DNA of 64,000 bases from Paraburkholderia megapolitana (lineage in GTDB: Bacteria; Pseudomonadota; Gammaproteobacteria; Burkholderiales; Burkholderiaceae), in the NCBI RefSeq assembly GCF_007556815.1, contig NZ_CP041745.1, positions 930,001 through 994,000 on the forward strand. Reading direction: 5' to 3'. Within the stretch, counting starts at the first letter, position 1; every line of letters begins with the position of its first letter. Under the pieces are notes generated by a model. That model did no database searches. It had not been told where the DNA came from and saw nothing but the letters and a program-made list of their open reading frames with translations. A program made the translations under genes and the position numbers. Below, one piece after another: positions 42,071 to 50,811 of this stretch.

Positions 42071-43732
42071 ATGGCTGCCATCGGACAGTTGCCGGCGCGT
42101 TCCGGCGCCGCGGGCATCGAAGTGCTGGGTGCGTCGAAATCGTTCGGCGCGTTTCGCGCACTCGACGACGTCTCGATCAAGATCGCTCCGGGCACGATAC
42201 ACGCACTGCTCGGCGAAAACGGCGCAGGCAAGAGCACGCTGGTGAAGGGACTCGTCGGGTATGGGTTGCTCGACGAAGGGCAGATCGTCGTCGACGGTCG
42301 TGAGGTCGCGATTGCATCGCCGCGCGATGCGCAGGCACTTGGCATTGGCATGGTGTATCAGCACTTCACGCTTGCCGCGGGGTTGTCGGTAGAAGAGAAC
42401 CTGCTGCTCACGCGCGGTAGCCTGCCGTGGACGATCGACTGGAAAACCGAGCGCGCGGCACTGACCGTGTTCATGCAACGCATGCCGTTCAGGTTGCCGC
42501 TTGATGCGCCGGTCGCAGGGTTAGCCGCGGGAGAAAAGCAGAAGCTCGAGATCTTGAAGCAGTTGTACTTGCAACAACGCTTCCTGATTCTCGACGAGCC
42601 GACCTCGGTGCTGACGCCGCAGGAAGCAGATGAAGTACTCGGCCTGATGCGCGCGTTGACGACGCGCTGCGAATTGACCGTGTTGATGATCACGCACAAG
42701 TTTCGCGAAGTGATGGCGTACGCCGACGATGTGACCGTGTTGCGCAAAGGGCGCTGCGTGGGCACCTCGGCGGTGGTGAACACTGGGCGCGAGCAACTCG
42801 CGAACTGGATGATGGGCACCGCCGATGCGTCGTCCGGCTCAGCACCGTTGCATGTGCCGGCCGCGCCAGAACGCGCCGCACGCCGACCGGTCGATCGCGA
42901 GGCACCGGTACGGCTCGCGATGCGCGATGTCTCGATCGACGACGATCGCGGCCACACAGCGGTACGACACGTCACGCTCGATGTGCGTGCCGGCGAAATT
43001 CTCGGTCTCGCGGGAGTATCGGGGAACGGACAGAAAGAACTGGTCGAAGCACTGGTCGGCCAACGGCACCTTGCAGCGGGCGAAATGCGGATCGCCGACC
43101 GGCCGTATCGCGCGACTCGCGAAGAAATGACTGCGCTGCGCGTGTTCGCGATCCCCGAAGAGCCGTTGAAAAATGCCTGCGTGGCCGGCATGAGCATTGC
43201 GGAGAACCTGGCCTTGCGCGATTTCGATCGCGCGCCGGTTCGCCGCGGCGGCTGGCGACTCGACCGCGCCGCATTGCGCGCACGCGCCGAACGCCGGATT
43301 CACGATTTCAACGTGCGGCCGCCGGTCCCCGAGCGTGCGATCGGCACGCTCTCGGGCGGCAACGTGCAGCGCGCGGTGCTGGCGCGCGAACTCGGTCAAC
43401 CGGTGGACGTGTTGATCGTCGCGAATCCTGTGTTTGGTCTCGACTTCGCGTCGGTGGCCGACATTCATGCACGCTTGCTCGCAGCGCGCGATGCAGGCGC
43501 GGCGGTGTTGCTCGTTAGCGAAGATCTCGATGAGCTGCTCGAACTCGCGGACCGGATCGCGGTGATGGCGGAAGGCCGACTGGTGTTCGAAACACCGGCA
43601 GAGCAGGCCGAGCGTGCGGTGTTGGGTCAACACATGGCGGGGCACAGCAGCGAGCCAACGCATACGTCGGAGCGAGCCGCCGTGGCGCCGCAATCGTCAC
43701 GTGCGTCTGCTTACTCCGGAGCTAAACCATGA
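42071..43732 (+). CDS. ABC transporter ATPase, double-domain sugar/nucleoside type
   Basis: 553 residues from the ATG at 42071. Two ABC domains lie in one chain: the first with Walker [10 protein letters not shown], signature-like [10 protein letters not shown] and Walker [11 protein letters not shown]; the second with a degenerate Walker A (GVSGNGQKE), signature [15 protein letters not shown] and a Walker B of altered sequence ([13 protein letters not shown]). Such asymmetry is typical of the BMP/RbsA-type importers. It energises the transporter whose other parts are encoded upstream. It begins two bases after the biuret hydrolase stop and overlaps the next hydrolase gene by four. Confidence 0.92.
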   Translation: MAAIGQLPARSGAAGIEVLGASKSFGAFRALDDVSIKIAPGTIHALLGENGAGKSTLVKGLVGYGLLDEGQIVVDGREVAIASPRDAQALGIGMVYQHFTLAAGLSVEENLLLTRGSLPWTIDWKTERAALTVFMQRMPFRLPLDAPVAGLAAGEKQKLEILKQLYLQQRFLILDEPTSVLTPQEADEVLGLMRALTTRCELTVLMITHKFREVMAYADDVTVLRKGRCVGTSAVVNTGREQLANWMMGTADASSGSAPLHVPAAPERAARRPVDREAPVRLAMRDVSIDDDRGHTAVRHVTLDVRAGEILGLAGVSGNGQKELVEALVGQRHLAAGEMRIADRPYRATREEMTALRVFAIPEEPLKNACVAGMSIAENLALRDFDRAPVRRGGWRLDRAALRARAERRIHDFNVRPPVPERAIGTLSGGNVQRAVLARELGQPVDVLIVANPVFGLDFASVADIHARLLAARDAGAAVLLVSEDLDELLELADRIAVMAEGRLVFETPAEQAERAVLGQHMAGHSSEPTHTSERAAVAPQSSRASAYSGAKP

Positions 43733-44391
43733 CCGTCGAAATCGCCGCACAACCGGGACCGTTCGCATTCGACGCGTCACACACCGCGTTGATCGTGATC
43801 GACATGCAGCGCGATTTCATCGAACCCGGTGGCTTTGGCGAGTCGCTCGGCAATGATGTCTCGCTGCTTGCCGCGATCGTGCCGGCCGTTGCAGAACTGC
43901 TGGCGCTCGCGCGGACCGACGGCTGGACGATCGTGCATACACGCGAGTCGCATGCGCCGGATCTGTCCGACTGTCCGCCCGCGAAGCGGCTGCGCGGCAC
44001 ACCACGCATGCGAATCGGCGATCCGGGACCGATGGGGCGCATTCTCGTGCGCGGCGAACCGGGCAATGCGATCGTCGACGCGCTCGCGCCGGCCGCGGGC
44101 GAAATCGTGATCGATAAGCCCGGCAAAGGCGCGTTCTATGTGACCACGCTCGACGACGAACTGCGCGCACGCGAGATCACGCATCTGGTGTTTGCGGGCG
44201 TGACGACGGAAGTGTGCGTGCAGTCCTCAATGCGTGAAGCCAACGATCGCGGCTACACCTGTCTACTCGTCGAAGACGCAACGGCAAGCTATTTTCCTGC
44301 GTTCAAACAGGCGAGTCTCGAGATGATCCGTTCGCAGGGCGGCATTGTCGGCTGGACAGCGCCGCTTGCGGCGTTCACGATGGAGCGATGA
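43729..44391 (+). CDS. Second cysteine hydrolase (isochorismatase family), possible triuret or ureide hydrolase
   Basis: 220 residues, paralogous to the biuret hydrolase three genes upstream. It shares [68 protein letters not shown] and [23 protein letters not shown], with the complete triad Asp25, Lys130, Cys163. The substrate pocket differs (FYVTTLD for FCATDLE, TEVCV for TDVCV). Known pathways pair biuret hydrolase with a related triuret hydrolase, so triuret or another ureide is the likely substrate. The start overlaps the ATPase stop (ATGA), and its stop overlaps the next gene. Confidence 0.88.
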   Translation: MTVEIAAQPGPFAFDASHTALIVIDMQRDFIEPGGFGESLGNDVSLLAAIVPAVAELLALARTDGWTIVHTRESHAPDLSDCPPAKRLRGTPRMRIGDPGPMGRILVRGEPGNAIVDALAPAAGEIVIDKPGKGAFYVTTLDDELRAREITHLVFAGVTTEVCVQSSMREANDRGYTCLLVEDATASYFPAFKQASLEMIRSQGGIVGWTAPLAAFTMER

Positions 44392-44795
44392 CCATGGATG
44401 TGAACCGCCCCGAAATCGTCGCCGAAGTGGCGGCGGCATTTGCCGACTACGAGCGCGCACTCGTTGCACACGAAGTCGATACGATGAACGCCTTGTTCTG
44501 GCATACGCCGCAGACCGTGCGTTACGGCATTGCCGAAGTTCAGCATGGCGGTGAAGCGATCCGCGCGTGGCGCGCAGACTGCGAACCGGTGCCGGTCTCG
44601 CGACGGTTGCATCGCACGGTAGTGACGACGTTCGGTAGCGACTATGCGACAGTCAGCACCGAATTCACGAGCGATGCGACACCGCTGCTCGGCAGGCAGA
44701 TGCAGACGTGGGCGAGACTCGGTGCCCCGCAGGAAACCGGCGCGGGCTGGAAGATCGTGGCTGCGCACGTCAGTCTGATTGCGGCTCCCGAATGA
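44388..44795 (+). CDS. AtzH-like (DUF3225, NTF2-fold) protein
   Basis: 135 residues; start overlaps the preceding gene's stop (ATGA at 44388-44391). The sequence ([57 protein letters not shown]) has the SnoaL/NTF2-like pattern of the AtzH group. AtzH homologs sit in s-triazine and cyanuric-acid gene clusters beside amidase-signature hydrolases, where their role is uncertain. Here no AtzE/AtzG pair is present, so it may support the allophanate hydrolase or act on a ureide intermediate. No assigned catalytic residues. Confidence 0.8.
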   Translation: MTMDVNRPEIVAEVAAAFADYERALVAHEVDTMNALFWHTPQTVRYGIAEVQHGGEAIRAWRADCEPVPVSRRLHRTVVTTFGSDYATVSTEFTSDATPLLGRQMQTWARLGAPQETGAGWKIVAAHVSLIAAPE

Positions 44796-44830
44796 TCAAC
44801 CCTGAAAACCCGGCGAGGAGATCGCGCACC

Positions 44831-45580
44831 ATGTCCGAACACGAGACGAGCGACACGACACCGGCAGACGCAGAGTCTGACGCGACGAATGTGCCGAACG
44901 CACCGAACGCGCTGGCCGAGCAGGTCTATCAGCGGCTGAAGACCGACATCTTCAGTTTCCGGCTATTTCCGGGCGACCGGTTCTCCGAGAACGATATCGC
45001 GCAGTATTACGGCGTGTCGCGCACACCGATGCGCGATGGGCTGTTCCGGCTGCAACGCGAGGGTTATCTGGAGGTCGGTTTTCGGCGCGGCTGGAAGGTT
45101 GCGCAGATCGACTTCGATCAGCTCGATCAGCTTTACGATCTGCGTATCGTGCTGGAACTCGCTGCGCTCGAGCGCCTCGGCGCCGGCGATGCGCCGCATG
45201 CCGCCATCGATACACTCAAGGCGATATGGTGCATCGAGCCCGAGCAGCGCGAAAGCGATTCGGTAGTGATGTTCGCGATGGATGAGGATTTTCATCGGCA
45301 ACTCGTGGCGGCGACCGGTAACGGCGAAATGCTCCGGGTGCACAACGACGTGACCGAGCGGATTCGCATTGTGCGACGCCTCGATTTTCTGAAACCGCAT
45401 CGCACCAGCGCAACCTACGAAGAACACGGGAAGATGCTGCAACTGATCGAACGCGCGAGGGTGGCCGAGGCCAGCATCCTGTTGCGTGCGCATATTACGC
45501 AGAGCAAGCTTGAAGTGCGCAAGATCACACTGTCGATGCTCGCAGCGGCTCGCGATGTGAAGTTTCCGTTTGTTTCGTAG
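44831..45580 (+). CDS. GntR-family (FadR/FCD subfamily) transcriptional regulator
   Basis: 249 residues from the ATG at 44831, with GAGGAG about ten bases upstream. An ATG at 44792 overlapping the previous stop is an alternative. An acidic disordered N-terminus (about 1-30) is followed by a winged helix (LAEQVYQRLKTDIFSFRLFPGDRFSENDIAQYYGVSRTPMRDGLFRLQREGYLEV), then an all-helical FCD ligand domain with metal-type residues (DEDFHRQLV, EEHGKMLQLIERARV). It closes the operon and most likely binds the palindrome at 36247-36268, with a ureide or product as effector. Confidence 0.9.
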   Translation: MSEHETSDTTPADAESDATNVPNAPNALAEQVYQRLKTDIFSFRLFPGDRFSENDIAQYYGVSRTPMRDGLFRLQREGYLEVGFRRGWKVAQIDFDQLDQLYDLRIVLELAALERLGAGDAPHAAIDTLKAIWCIEPEQRESDSVVMFAMDEDFHRQLVAATGNGEMLRVHNDVTERIRIVRRLDFLKPHRTSATYEEHGKMLQLIERARVAEASILLRAHITQSKLEVRKITLSMLAAARDVKFPFVS

Positions 45581-45900
45581 TGCGCGTGGTGAGCGCGAAT
45601 TGAAAGCCTTGTAAGCGTAATTGCTAATCCAAGCGCTTCCGCGCGCGGGTACGCTCCCTTCGTACCCGCACCACCGCCTTCTCTTGCCCGATGTCACGCA
45701 TTCGACATCCGCCATCGGCAGCATGTCCGCCTGACTGGCCGATCAATGCCAGAGCGACAAGCCGGTCGCAGGTACGCTGGCATCGCATCACTCCGATCCC
45801 CGATTCCAGATCCGTGTGCCGTTCAGGCGCGCCTCTCGCACTCCGTCGGCAGAAAAGCAAACGCGAAGACAGCAGCAACCCCACAAGCAAGGAGCGAGTT
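45581..45900. other. Intergenic region with a 9-bp hairpin
   Basis: 320 nt between the regulator and the MFS gene. The hairpin arms GCGGGTACG (45645-45653) and CGTACCCGC (45661-45669) enclose a 7-base loop. It may end the preceding operon, although no U-tract follows. The MFS promoter must lie here. No coding sequence recognised. Confidence 0.45.
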
Positions 45901-47388
45901 ATGCATGACGCGGCAGATCCCCAAGGCTTGCGGCCCAGCAGTACGAAGTCGGTCCAGCAGTACATCGACGAACGCCCGATGTGGCCCGACGGAACGCATC
46001 TCCCGACGGTACCGATGACCGGCATGCAGTGGCGCATCTGGGCACTCGCGGCCGCCGGCAAATTCTTCGAAGGCTTCGTGGTGTTCATGACGGGCGTCGC
46101 GCTCCCGCTGATCTCGCGCGAGTTCGGCATCGGTGCCGCGCAGAACGGCCTGATCAGCGCGGCCAGCTTGATGGGGATTCTGGTCGGTGCGGTTGGTCTC
46201 GGTGGCATGTCCGATTACTTCGGGCGCAAGCGGATGTTCATCGTCGAGATGATCATCTTCGTCGCGTTTCTCGTGCTGCTGGTGTTCTGCACGAATTTCG
46301 TTTCGCTGGTGATCTGTCTGTTTGGTCTCGGCGTCGCGCTCGGCTGCGACTATCCGACCGCGCACATGATCATCTCCGAAAGTATTCCCAGCAGCGCGCG
46401 CGGCAAGCTCGTGCTGGCTGCGTTCGGTTTCCAGGCGTTAGGCGCGCTGGGTGGCACGGCGGTGGGCTTCCTCGTCCTGTCGACGATTCCGAATCTCGAT
46501 GCGTGGCGCTGGATGTACGGCACGGCGATCATCCCGGCTCTCGCCGTGACCATTGGTCGCTTCTTCATCACAGAGAGCCCGAGCTGGCTGCATATTCGTG
46601 GCGCCGTCGACCGCGCCGAAGCCGCCACACGTCGTCTGCTCGTACGCGCGCCGCAGTATCCGACGAGCATCGCGTTATCGCGTGAAGTCGAACTGGCCGC
46701 TGCCGGCCACGGCGGCAAGGGGAGCTTTCTCGCGTTGTTCGCAAAGCGCAACCGGCGCGCGACGATCCTTGCTTCGGTGCCGTGGTTTTTGCAGGATCTC
46801 GGTACGTATGGCATCGGCATCTTTACACCGACCATTCTTGCCGCGGCATTCGGTAGCAAGCCCGACCATGTGCGCAGCATCACCGATCTGATTCTCAACG
46901 ACATCCTCGCCGCAAAAGGGGCTGCGCTCATCACCATGCTGCTGATCGTCGGCATTGTGTTCGCGGTGATTCTCGCGGACAAGGTTGGGCGGATCTGGCT
47001 GCAGGTGGTCGGTTTTATCGGTTGCGCAGCGGGTTTGCTCGTTGCTTCGTTTTCCGATGGCTTTGAAGGATCGACCAAGACGGTGGTGATCTTCGCGGGC
47101 TTCATGTTGTTCAACTTCATGACCAACCTGGGCCCTAACGCGCAGACCTATCTGCTGGCCGGTGAAGTGTTTCCGACCGCGATTCGCGGTACGGGGGCGG
47201 GGTTTGCGGCGGCGGTCGGCAAGATCGGCGCGGTCGCGACTGCGTTCCTGTTTCCGATTCTGCTGACGGGCATCGGTACGGCGCCGCTGCTCTACATCCT
47301 CGTGGGCACGTCGATTCTCGGCGCGGTGGTCACGTGGCTATACCGCATCGAAACGAACGGGGTGAGTCTTGACGAGATCGGGCGCTAG
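45901..47388 (+). CDS. Major facilitator superfamily transporter (sugar/organic-acid:H+ symporter type)
   Basis: 495 residues from the ATG at 45901 with AAGGAG seven bases upstream; extension upstream was rejected. About twelve hydrophobic segments. Motifs of the sugar-porter/aromatic-acid MFS type are seen: GLGGMSDYFGRKRMFIVEM (loop 2-3), GCDYPTAHMIISESIPSSARGKLVLAAF, and the late GEVFPTAIRGTGAGFAAAVGKIGA signature. The substrate cannot be told: inositol, sugar acid, aromatic acid and phosphate-linked compounds are all carried by this group. No catabolic gene is adjacent on the right side. Confidence 0.88.
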   Translation: MHDAADPQGLRPSSTKSVQQYIDERPMWPDGTHLPTVPMTGMQWRIWALAAAGKFFEGFVVFMTGVALPLISREFGIGAAQNGLISAASLMGILVGAVGLGGMSDYFGRKRMFIVEMIIFVAFLVLLVFCTNFVSLVICLFGLGVALGCDYPTAHMIISESIPSSARGKLVLAAFGFQALGALGGTAVGFLVLSTIPNLDAWRWMYGTAIIPALAVTIGRFFITESPSWLHIRGAVDRAEAATRRLLVRAPQYPTSIALSREVELAAAGHGGKGSFLALFAKRNRRATILASVPWFLQDLGTYGIGIFTPTILAAAFGSKPDHVRSITDLILNDILAAKGAALITMLLIVGIVFAVILADKVGRIWLQVVGFIGCAAGLLVASFSDGFEGSTKTVVIFAGFMLFNFMTNLGPNAQTYLLAGEVFPTAIRGTGAGFAAAVGKIGAVATAFLFPILLTGIGTAPLLYILVGTSILGAVVTWLYRIETNGVSLDEIGR

Positions 47389-47456
47389 GCGCGCTTGAGT
47401 CACATCGTCAGGCTTCTCGCAGAAGAGATGATTTTCGCGTATCGACGGAGACATAG

Positions 47457-48560
47457 ATGACCGACCACCGTAAGAAACACGCGTTGCGCTTGTCCTGGCA
47501 ACAACGCTGGCGACCACTCGTCGCGGCACCGTTGTGCGTGGCCGCGCTTACCTTGATGACAAGCTCGTTGACCCACGCGCAAGACCTCACGTTGCGCGAA
47601 ACCGGCTCGACGCTGCTGTACCCGCTCTTTACGACGTGGGTCGATGCATACACGAAGACACATCCCGGCGTGCACATCACCGTGGGTGCGACCGGTTCGG
47701 GCAACGGTATCGAGCAGGTGCTGGCGGGCAAGGTGGAGATCGGCGCATCCGATGCGTACATGTCCGATGTCGAAATGCGGCAACACCCGCAAGTCATCAA
47801 CGTGCCGCTCGCTATCGCGGCGCAGACGGTCAACTACAACGTGGCGGGGCTGAACGCAACGCATCTGAAGCTGGACGGCACGGTGCTCGCCGCGATCTAT
47901 TCAGGTGCGATTCGCAACTGGGACGCACCGCAGATCGCGGCGCTCAATCCGGGCGTGAAATTGCCACATCAGGCGATCGTGCCGATTCATCGTGCCGAGG
48001 GATCGGGCGATACGTTTGTGTTCACGCAGTTCCTGTCGTTCGCGACGTCCGACTGGGAAAACGCTCACGGATACGGTACGACGATTGCGTGGCCGAGCGT
48101 GCCGGGTAGTGCGACGGCGGTGGGCAACGATGGCATGGTGAAGGCGTTGCAGGCGACGCCTGGGTCGATTGGGTACGTCGGTGTCAGCTTCACTGACAAA
48201 CTATCGGCGGCGCAACTCGGCACTGCGGCACTCAAGAACGGTGCCGGAGAATTTGTCTTGCCGAGCAAGGAGACGATTACTGCGGGAGCTGCTTCGCTCG
48301 GTCCGCGTACGCCGGCCGATGAACGTCTGAGCCTCGTGTTTGCGCCTGCACCGGGTACGTATCCGCTCGTCAACTATGAGTACGCGATTGTGTCGACGAA
48401 GCAAGCCGACGCGACGACTGCCGCTGCGTTACGCAGATTCCTGCTGTGGTCGATCGTGCCGTCCGAAACGAATGAAGCGTACCTCGACACCGTGCACTTC
48501 ATTCCGCTGCCGCCGCATACGTGGGAGTTGAGCCAGGCGCAGATCCAGTCGATCAAATAG
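47457..48560 (+). CDS. PstS-family phosphate-binding protein (orphan)
   Basis: 367 residues with a signal peptide ending near THAQ (about residue 42). The mature part has the phosphate-binding protein signature: ETGSTLLYPLFTTWVDAYTKTHPGVHITVGATGSGNGIEQVLAGKVEIGASD, then the PIHRAEGSGDTFVFTQFLS segment, giving the Thr-Gly-Ser and Arg-Glu-Gly-Ser-Gly contacts expected for phosphate. pstC, pstA and pstB are not adjacent, so it is a solitary homolog. It may serve the genome's main Pst system under particular conditions or bind another anion. The DUF302 gene converges on it. Confidence 0.87.
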   Translation: MTDHRKKHALRLSWQQRWRPLVAAPLCVAALTLMTSSLTHAQDLTLRETGSTLLYPLFTTWVDAYTKTHPGVHITVGATGSGNGIEQVLAGKVEIGASDAYMSDVEMRQHPQVINVPLAIAAQTVNYNVAGLNATHLKLDGTVLAAIYSGAIRNWDAPQIAALNPGVKLPHQAIVPIHRAEGSGDTFVFTQFLSFATSDWENAHGYGTTIAWPSVPGSATAVGNDGMVKALQATPGSIGYVGVSFTDKLSAAQLGTAALKNGAGEFVLPSKETITAGAASLGPRTPADERLSLVFAPAPGTYPLVNYEYAIVSTKQADATTAAALRRFLLWSIVPSETNEAYLDTVHFIPLPPHTWELSQAQIQSIK

Positions 48561-48966
48561 CGTCGCTGGAGACCGCAGCGCTCACCAACGCAGCCACACC
48601 GCTAAGCGGCTTCACCAGATCATCTGGCAAGCCGTGCCGCTGCTGCAGATATTGCGCCGCGTTGTACGAGACCCAGACGTGTTTCTCCGCGTCCTCCCAC
48701 ACCAGCACCTTGAGCGGCAGATCGAGGGCCGCAGTGGGCACCGTTTGCATGAGCGGTGTACCGGCGCGCGGATTGCCGAACACGAGCAACTGCGACGGTT
48801 GCATCGCAAGACCTTCGCGTTGCGCGTCGCCGCTGAAGTCGATGTGCGCGAACAGCGTCAATTGCTTTGCCTTGATCAGCGATTCAAACCTCGCGACGGT
48901 TTCCTGCACCGAATGGCCGCTGGCGACCGTAACGATTCCGTGATCGGTAGTTTGATGAGCGGACAT
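48553..48966 (-). CDS. DUF302 domain protein
   Basis: 137 residues from the ATG at 48966, preceded by GGAGAAG. The domain pattern is HSVQETVARFESLIKAKQLTLFAHIDFSGDAQREGLAMQPSQLLVFGNPRAGTPLM with the following LPLKVLVWED, which is diagnostic for DUF302. Proteins of this family are small cytosolic dimers of unknown function. Its stop overlaps the convergent phosphate-binding gene by eight bases. Confidence 0.88.
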   Translation of the reverse strand: MSAHQTTDHGIVTVASGHSVQETVARFESLIKAKQLTLFAHIDFSGDAQREGLAMQPSQLLVFGNPRAGTPLMQTVPTAALDLPLKVLVWEDAEKHVWVSYNAAQYLQQRHGLPDDLVKPLSGVAALVSAAVSSDAI

Positions 48967-49150
48967 TGCTTCTCCACAGTAGGCGAGACTCGAGGGATTC
49001 AGATTCTCCCGTGAATCATAGACCGGGCGACCGCACCGCAGATTACAGCGCACTTTCGTTTACGTCCGCTTTACACCAAACTCGCACTTCTTTCGAAATT
49101 CGCTATGCCGCCTTGCGTAGAGTCGCTGAATCCGGAAGAAGGCGAACCCT

Positions 49151-49849
49151 ATGCATGGAATCAACGCACTGAACGGAATGGCCGGCGCGCGCTTGCGCCT
49201 GGCATCGGTTCTCAAGGCTGCATTCGTGACGATCGTTTTTTTGCTGGCCGGTTTCTCGCCAGCTACCAACGCACAGTCGATCCCGGCTCCGCTGGTTGCA
49301 AGCGATAGCGCGGCCGATGCCGCAGCGACACCGATTGCCCCCGAACTGGACGATATCGTCAGCGCGCTTTGTGCACAGTTTCGCGTGACGCGAGCCGATT
49401 CGATCAAGATCGCTCATGCCGTGCTCACCGAAGCGAACCGCTACGGCATGTCACCTGTTTTACTGCTGGCCGTGATGGCGGTCGAATCGGGTTTCAACCG
49501 TCACGCAGTGAGTGTGGCCGGGGCGAGGGGGCTCATGCAGATACTGCCGGCCGCGCATCCGCAACTGCTTGCGCGCGCCGGCGATCTGTCCGATCCCGCG
49601 ACCAATGTGCACCTTGGGTCGGCGATACTGCGCGGCTATCTCGACGACGCCGACGGCGATCTCGGCGCCGCGCTACATCGATATAGCGGCGGCGGACGAG
49701 GATATGCGCGCCGTGTGGACCAGCGGATGCAGCAGTTCAACGCGCACTTTCAAAGCGTGGCCAACGCAAACCCCAACGCCAACCCCGCCGCAGCGACCAA
49801 ACCCTTCCTCTATACCGCCTGGCACCCGGACGATTCCGCAGGCCAGTAA
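49151..49849 (+). CDS. Lytic transglycosylase (SLT domain)
   Basis: 232 residues with an N-terminal signal (about 1-43, hydrophobic TIVFLLAGF). The SLT domain covers about 95-210. The catalytic Glu stands in VMAVESGF, and the ARGLMQILP motif and the SGGGRGYARRVDQRM end segment follow. It cleaves peptidoglycan glycan strands with 1,6-anhydro product formation. The C-terminus carries an Asn/Ala/Pro-rich repeat (NANPNANPAA). The following molybdate locus is separately promoted, so no functional link is implied. Confidence 0.9.
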   Translation: MHGINALNGMAGARLRLASVLKAAFVTIVFLLAGFSPATNAQSIPAPLVASDSAADAAATPIAPELDDIVSALCAQFRVTRADSIKIAHAVLTEANRYGMSPVLLLAVMAVESGFNRHAVSVAGARGLMQILPAAHPQLLARAGDLSDPATNVHLGSAILRGYLDDADGDLGAALHRYSGGGRGYARRVDQRMQQFNAHFQSVANANPNANPAAATKPFLYTAWHPDDSAGQ

Positions 49850-49895
49850 CGCCACGCTTCGTTTCCCCCGTCTTCAAGCAGAAAGCCCGCAGCTC

Positions 49896-49923
49896 GTCGT
49901 AATATATGGGCCGTTATAACGAT
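49896..49923. promoter_or_regulatory. ModE-type operator upstream of the molybdate transport genes
   Basis: Half-sites GTCGTAATATA and GTTATAACGAT separated by six bases. Each half agrees with 9 of 11 positions of the E. coli ModE site (ATCGTTATATA and its complement). It ends 13 nt before the modA start, where bound ModE-molybdate would block transcription. ModE itself is not in the window. Confidence 0.8.
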
Positions 49924-49935
49924 ACGGGGAATGAC

Positions 49936-50811
49936 ATGTTTCGCAAGCTGCTGCTGTCGTGTGCGGTGTTGACAGGTGTGTTGAGCGCGAGCGCCCACGC
50001 TGCCGACGATACAACGGTCAACGTGCTGTACGCCGGTTCGCTGGTCAACCTGATGGAGCGCAGCGTAGGTCCGGCGTTCGAGAAGGAAACCGGCCTGCAC
50101 TTCCAGGGCTATGCGGCCGGCTCGAACAAGATCGCCAACGAGATCAAGGGCAAGCTGCGCCGCGGCGACGTGTTCATCAGCGCGAGCCCGAAGGTGAATA
50201 CGAGCCTCATGGGTGCGGCCAACGGCGATCATGTGAACTGGTATGTGAGCTTCGCCGAATCGCCGCTGATGATCGGCTACAACCCGCAAAGCCGCTTCGC
50301 CGCCGACTTCAAGAAGAAACGCTGGGACCAGGTGCTGCAGGAACCGGGCATCCGTATCGGCCGAACCGATCCGAAGCTCGATCCAAAGGGCGCGTTTACC
50401 GTCGAGATGATGAACAAGGCGGCCGAGCTTTATCATCAGCCGGATCTCGTCGAGAAGACGCTTGGAGCGCCCGACAACCCCGAGCAGGTACTGCCCGAAG
50501 AGACGCTCGTTGGACGTTTGCAATCGGGCCAGCTCGATGCAGGGTTTTTCTATTCGACCGAAACATCGGACCTGAAAATTCCCGCCTTCCGTCCCGCGCC
50601 TGAACTGCAGGCCAAGGCCAGCTATACGCTGACCATCTTGAGCGATGCGGCGAATGCCGCCGGCGCGACGCGCTTCGTCGATTTTCTGTTGAGCGAGAAA
50701 GGGCGTGCGTTGCTGAAGGAACATGGCGTCGACGTGATCAAGCCGGTGGTGACCGGCGATGCGCGCGCCGTGCCGCCGTCGTTGCAGGCCGTGATCGACG
50801 CGGCGCAATGA
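49936..50811 (+). CDS. modA: Molybdate/tungstate-binding periplasmic protein (ModA/WtpA-like)
   Basis: 291 residues from the ATG at 49936; the ATG at 49906 lies inside the ModE site and is rejected. The signal peptide ends near AHA. The mature part is a type-2 oxyanion binding protein: TVNVLYAGSLVNLMERSVGPAFEKETGLHFQGYAAGSNKIANEIKGKLRRGDVFISAS. The YAGSLV segment and the long C-terminal lobe place it with the WtpA/ModA group that binds molybdate or tungstate. Its stop overlaps the fused permease-ATPase gene by four bases. Expression is presumably repressed by ModE when molybdate is plentiful. Confidence 0.85.
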   Translation: MFRKLLLSCAVLTGVLSASAHAADDTTVNVLYAGSLVNLMERSVGPAFEKETGLHFQGYAAGSNKIANEIKGKLRRGDVFISASPKVNTSLMGAANGDHVNWYVSFAESPLMIGYNPQSRFAADFKKKRWDQVLQEPGIRIGRTDPKLDPKGAFTVEMMNKAAELYHQPDLVEKTLGAPDNPEQVLPEETLVGRLQSGQLDAGFFYSTETSDLKIPAFRPAPELQAKASYTLTILSDAANAAGATRFVDFLLSEKGRALLKEHGVDVIKPVVTGDARAVPPSLQAVIDAAQ

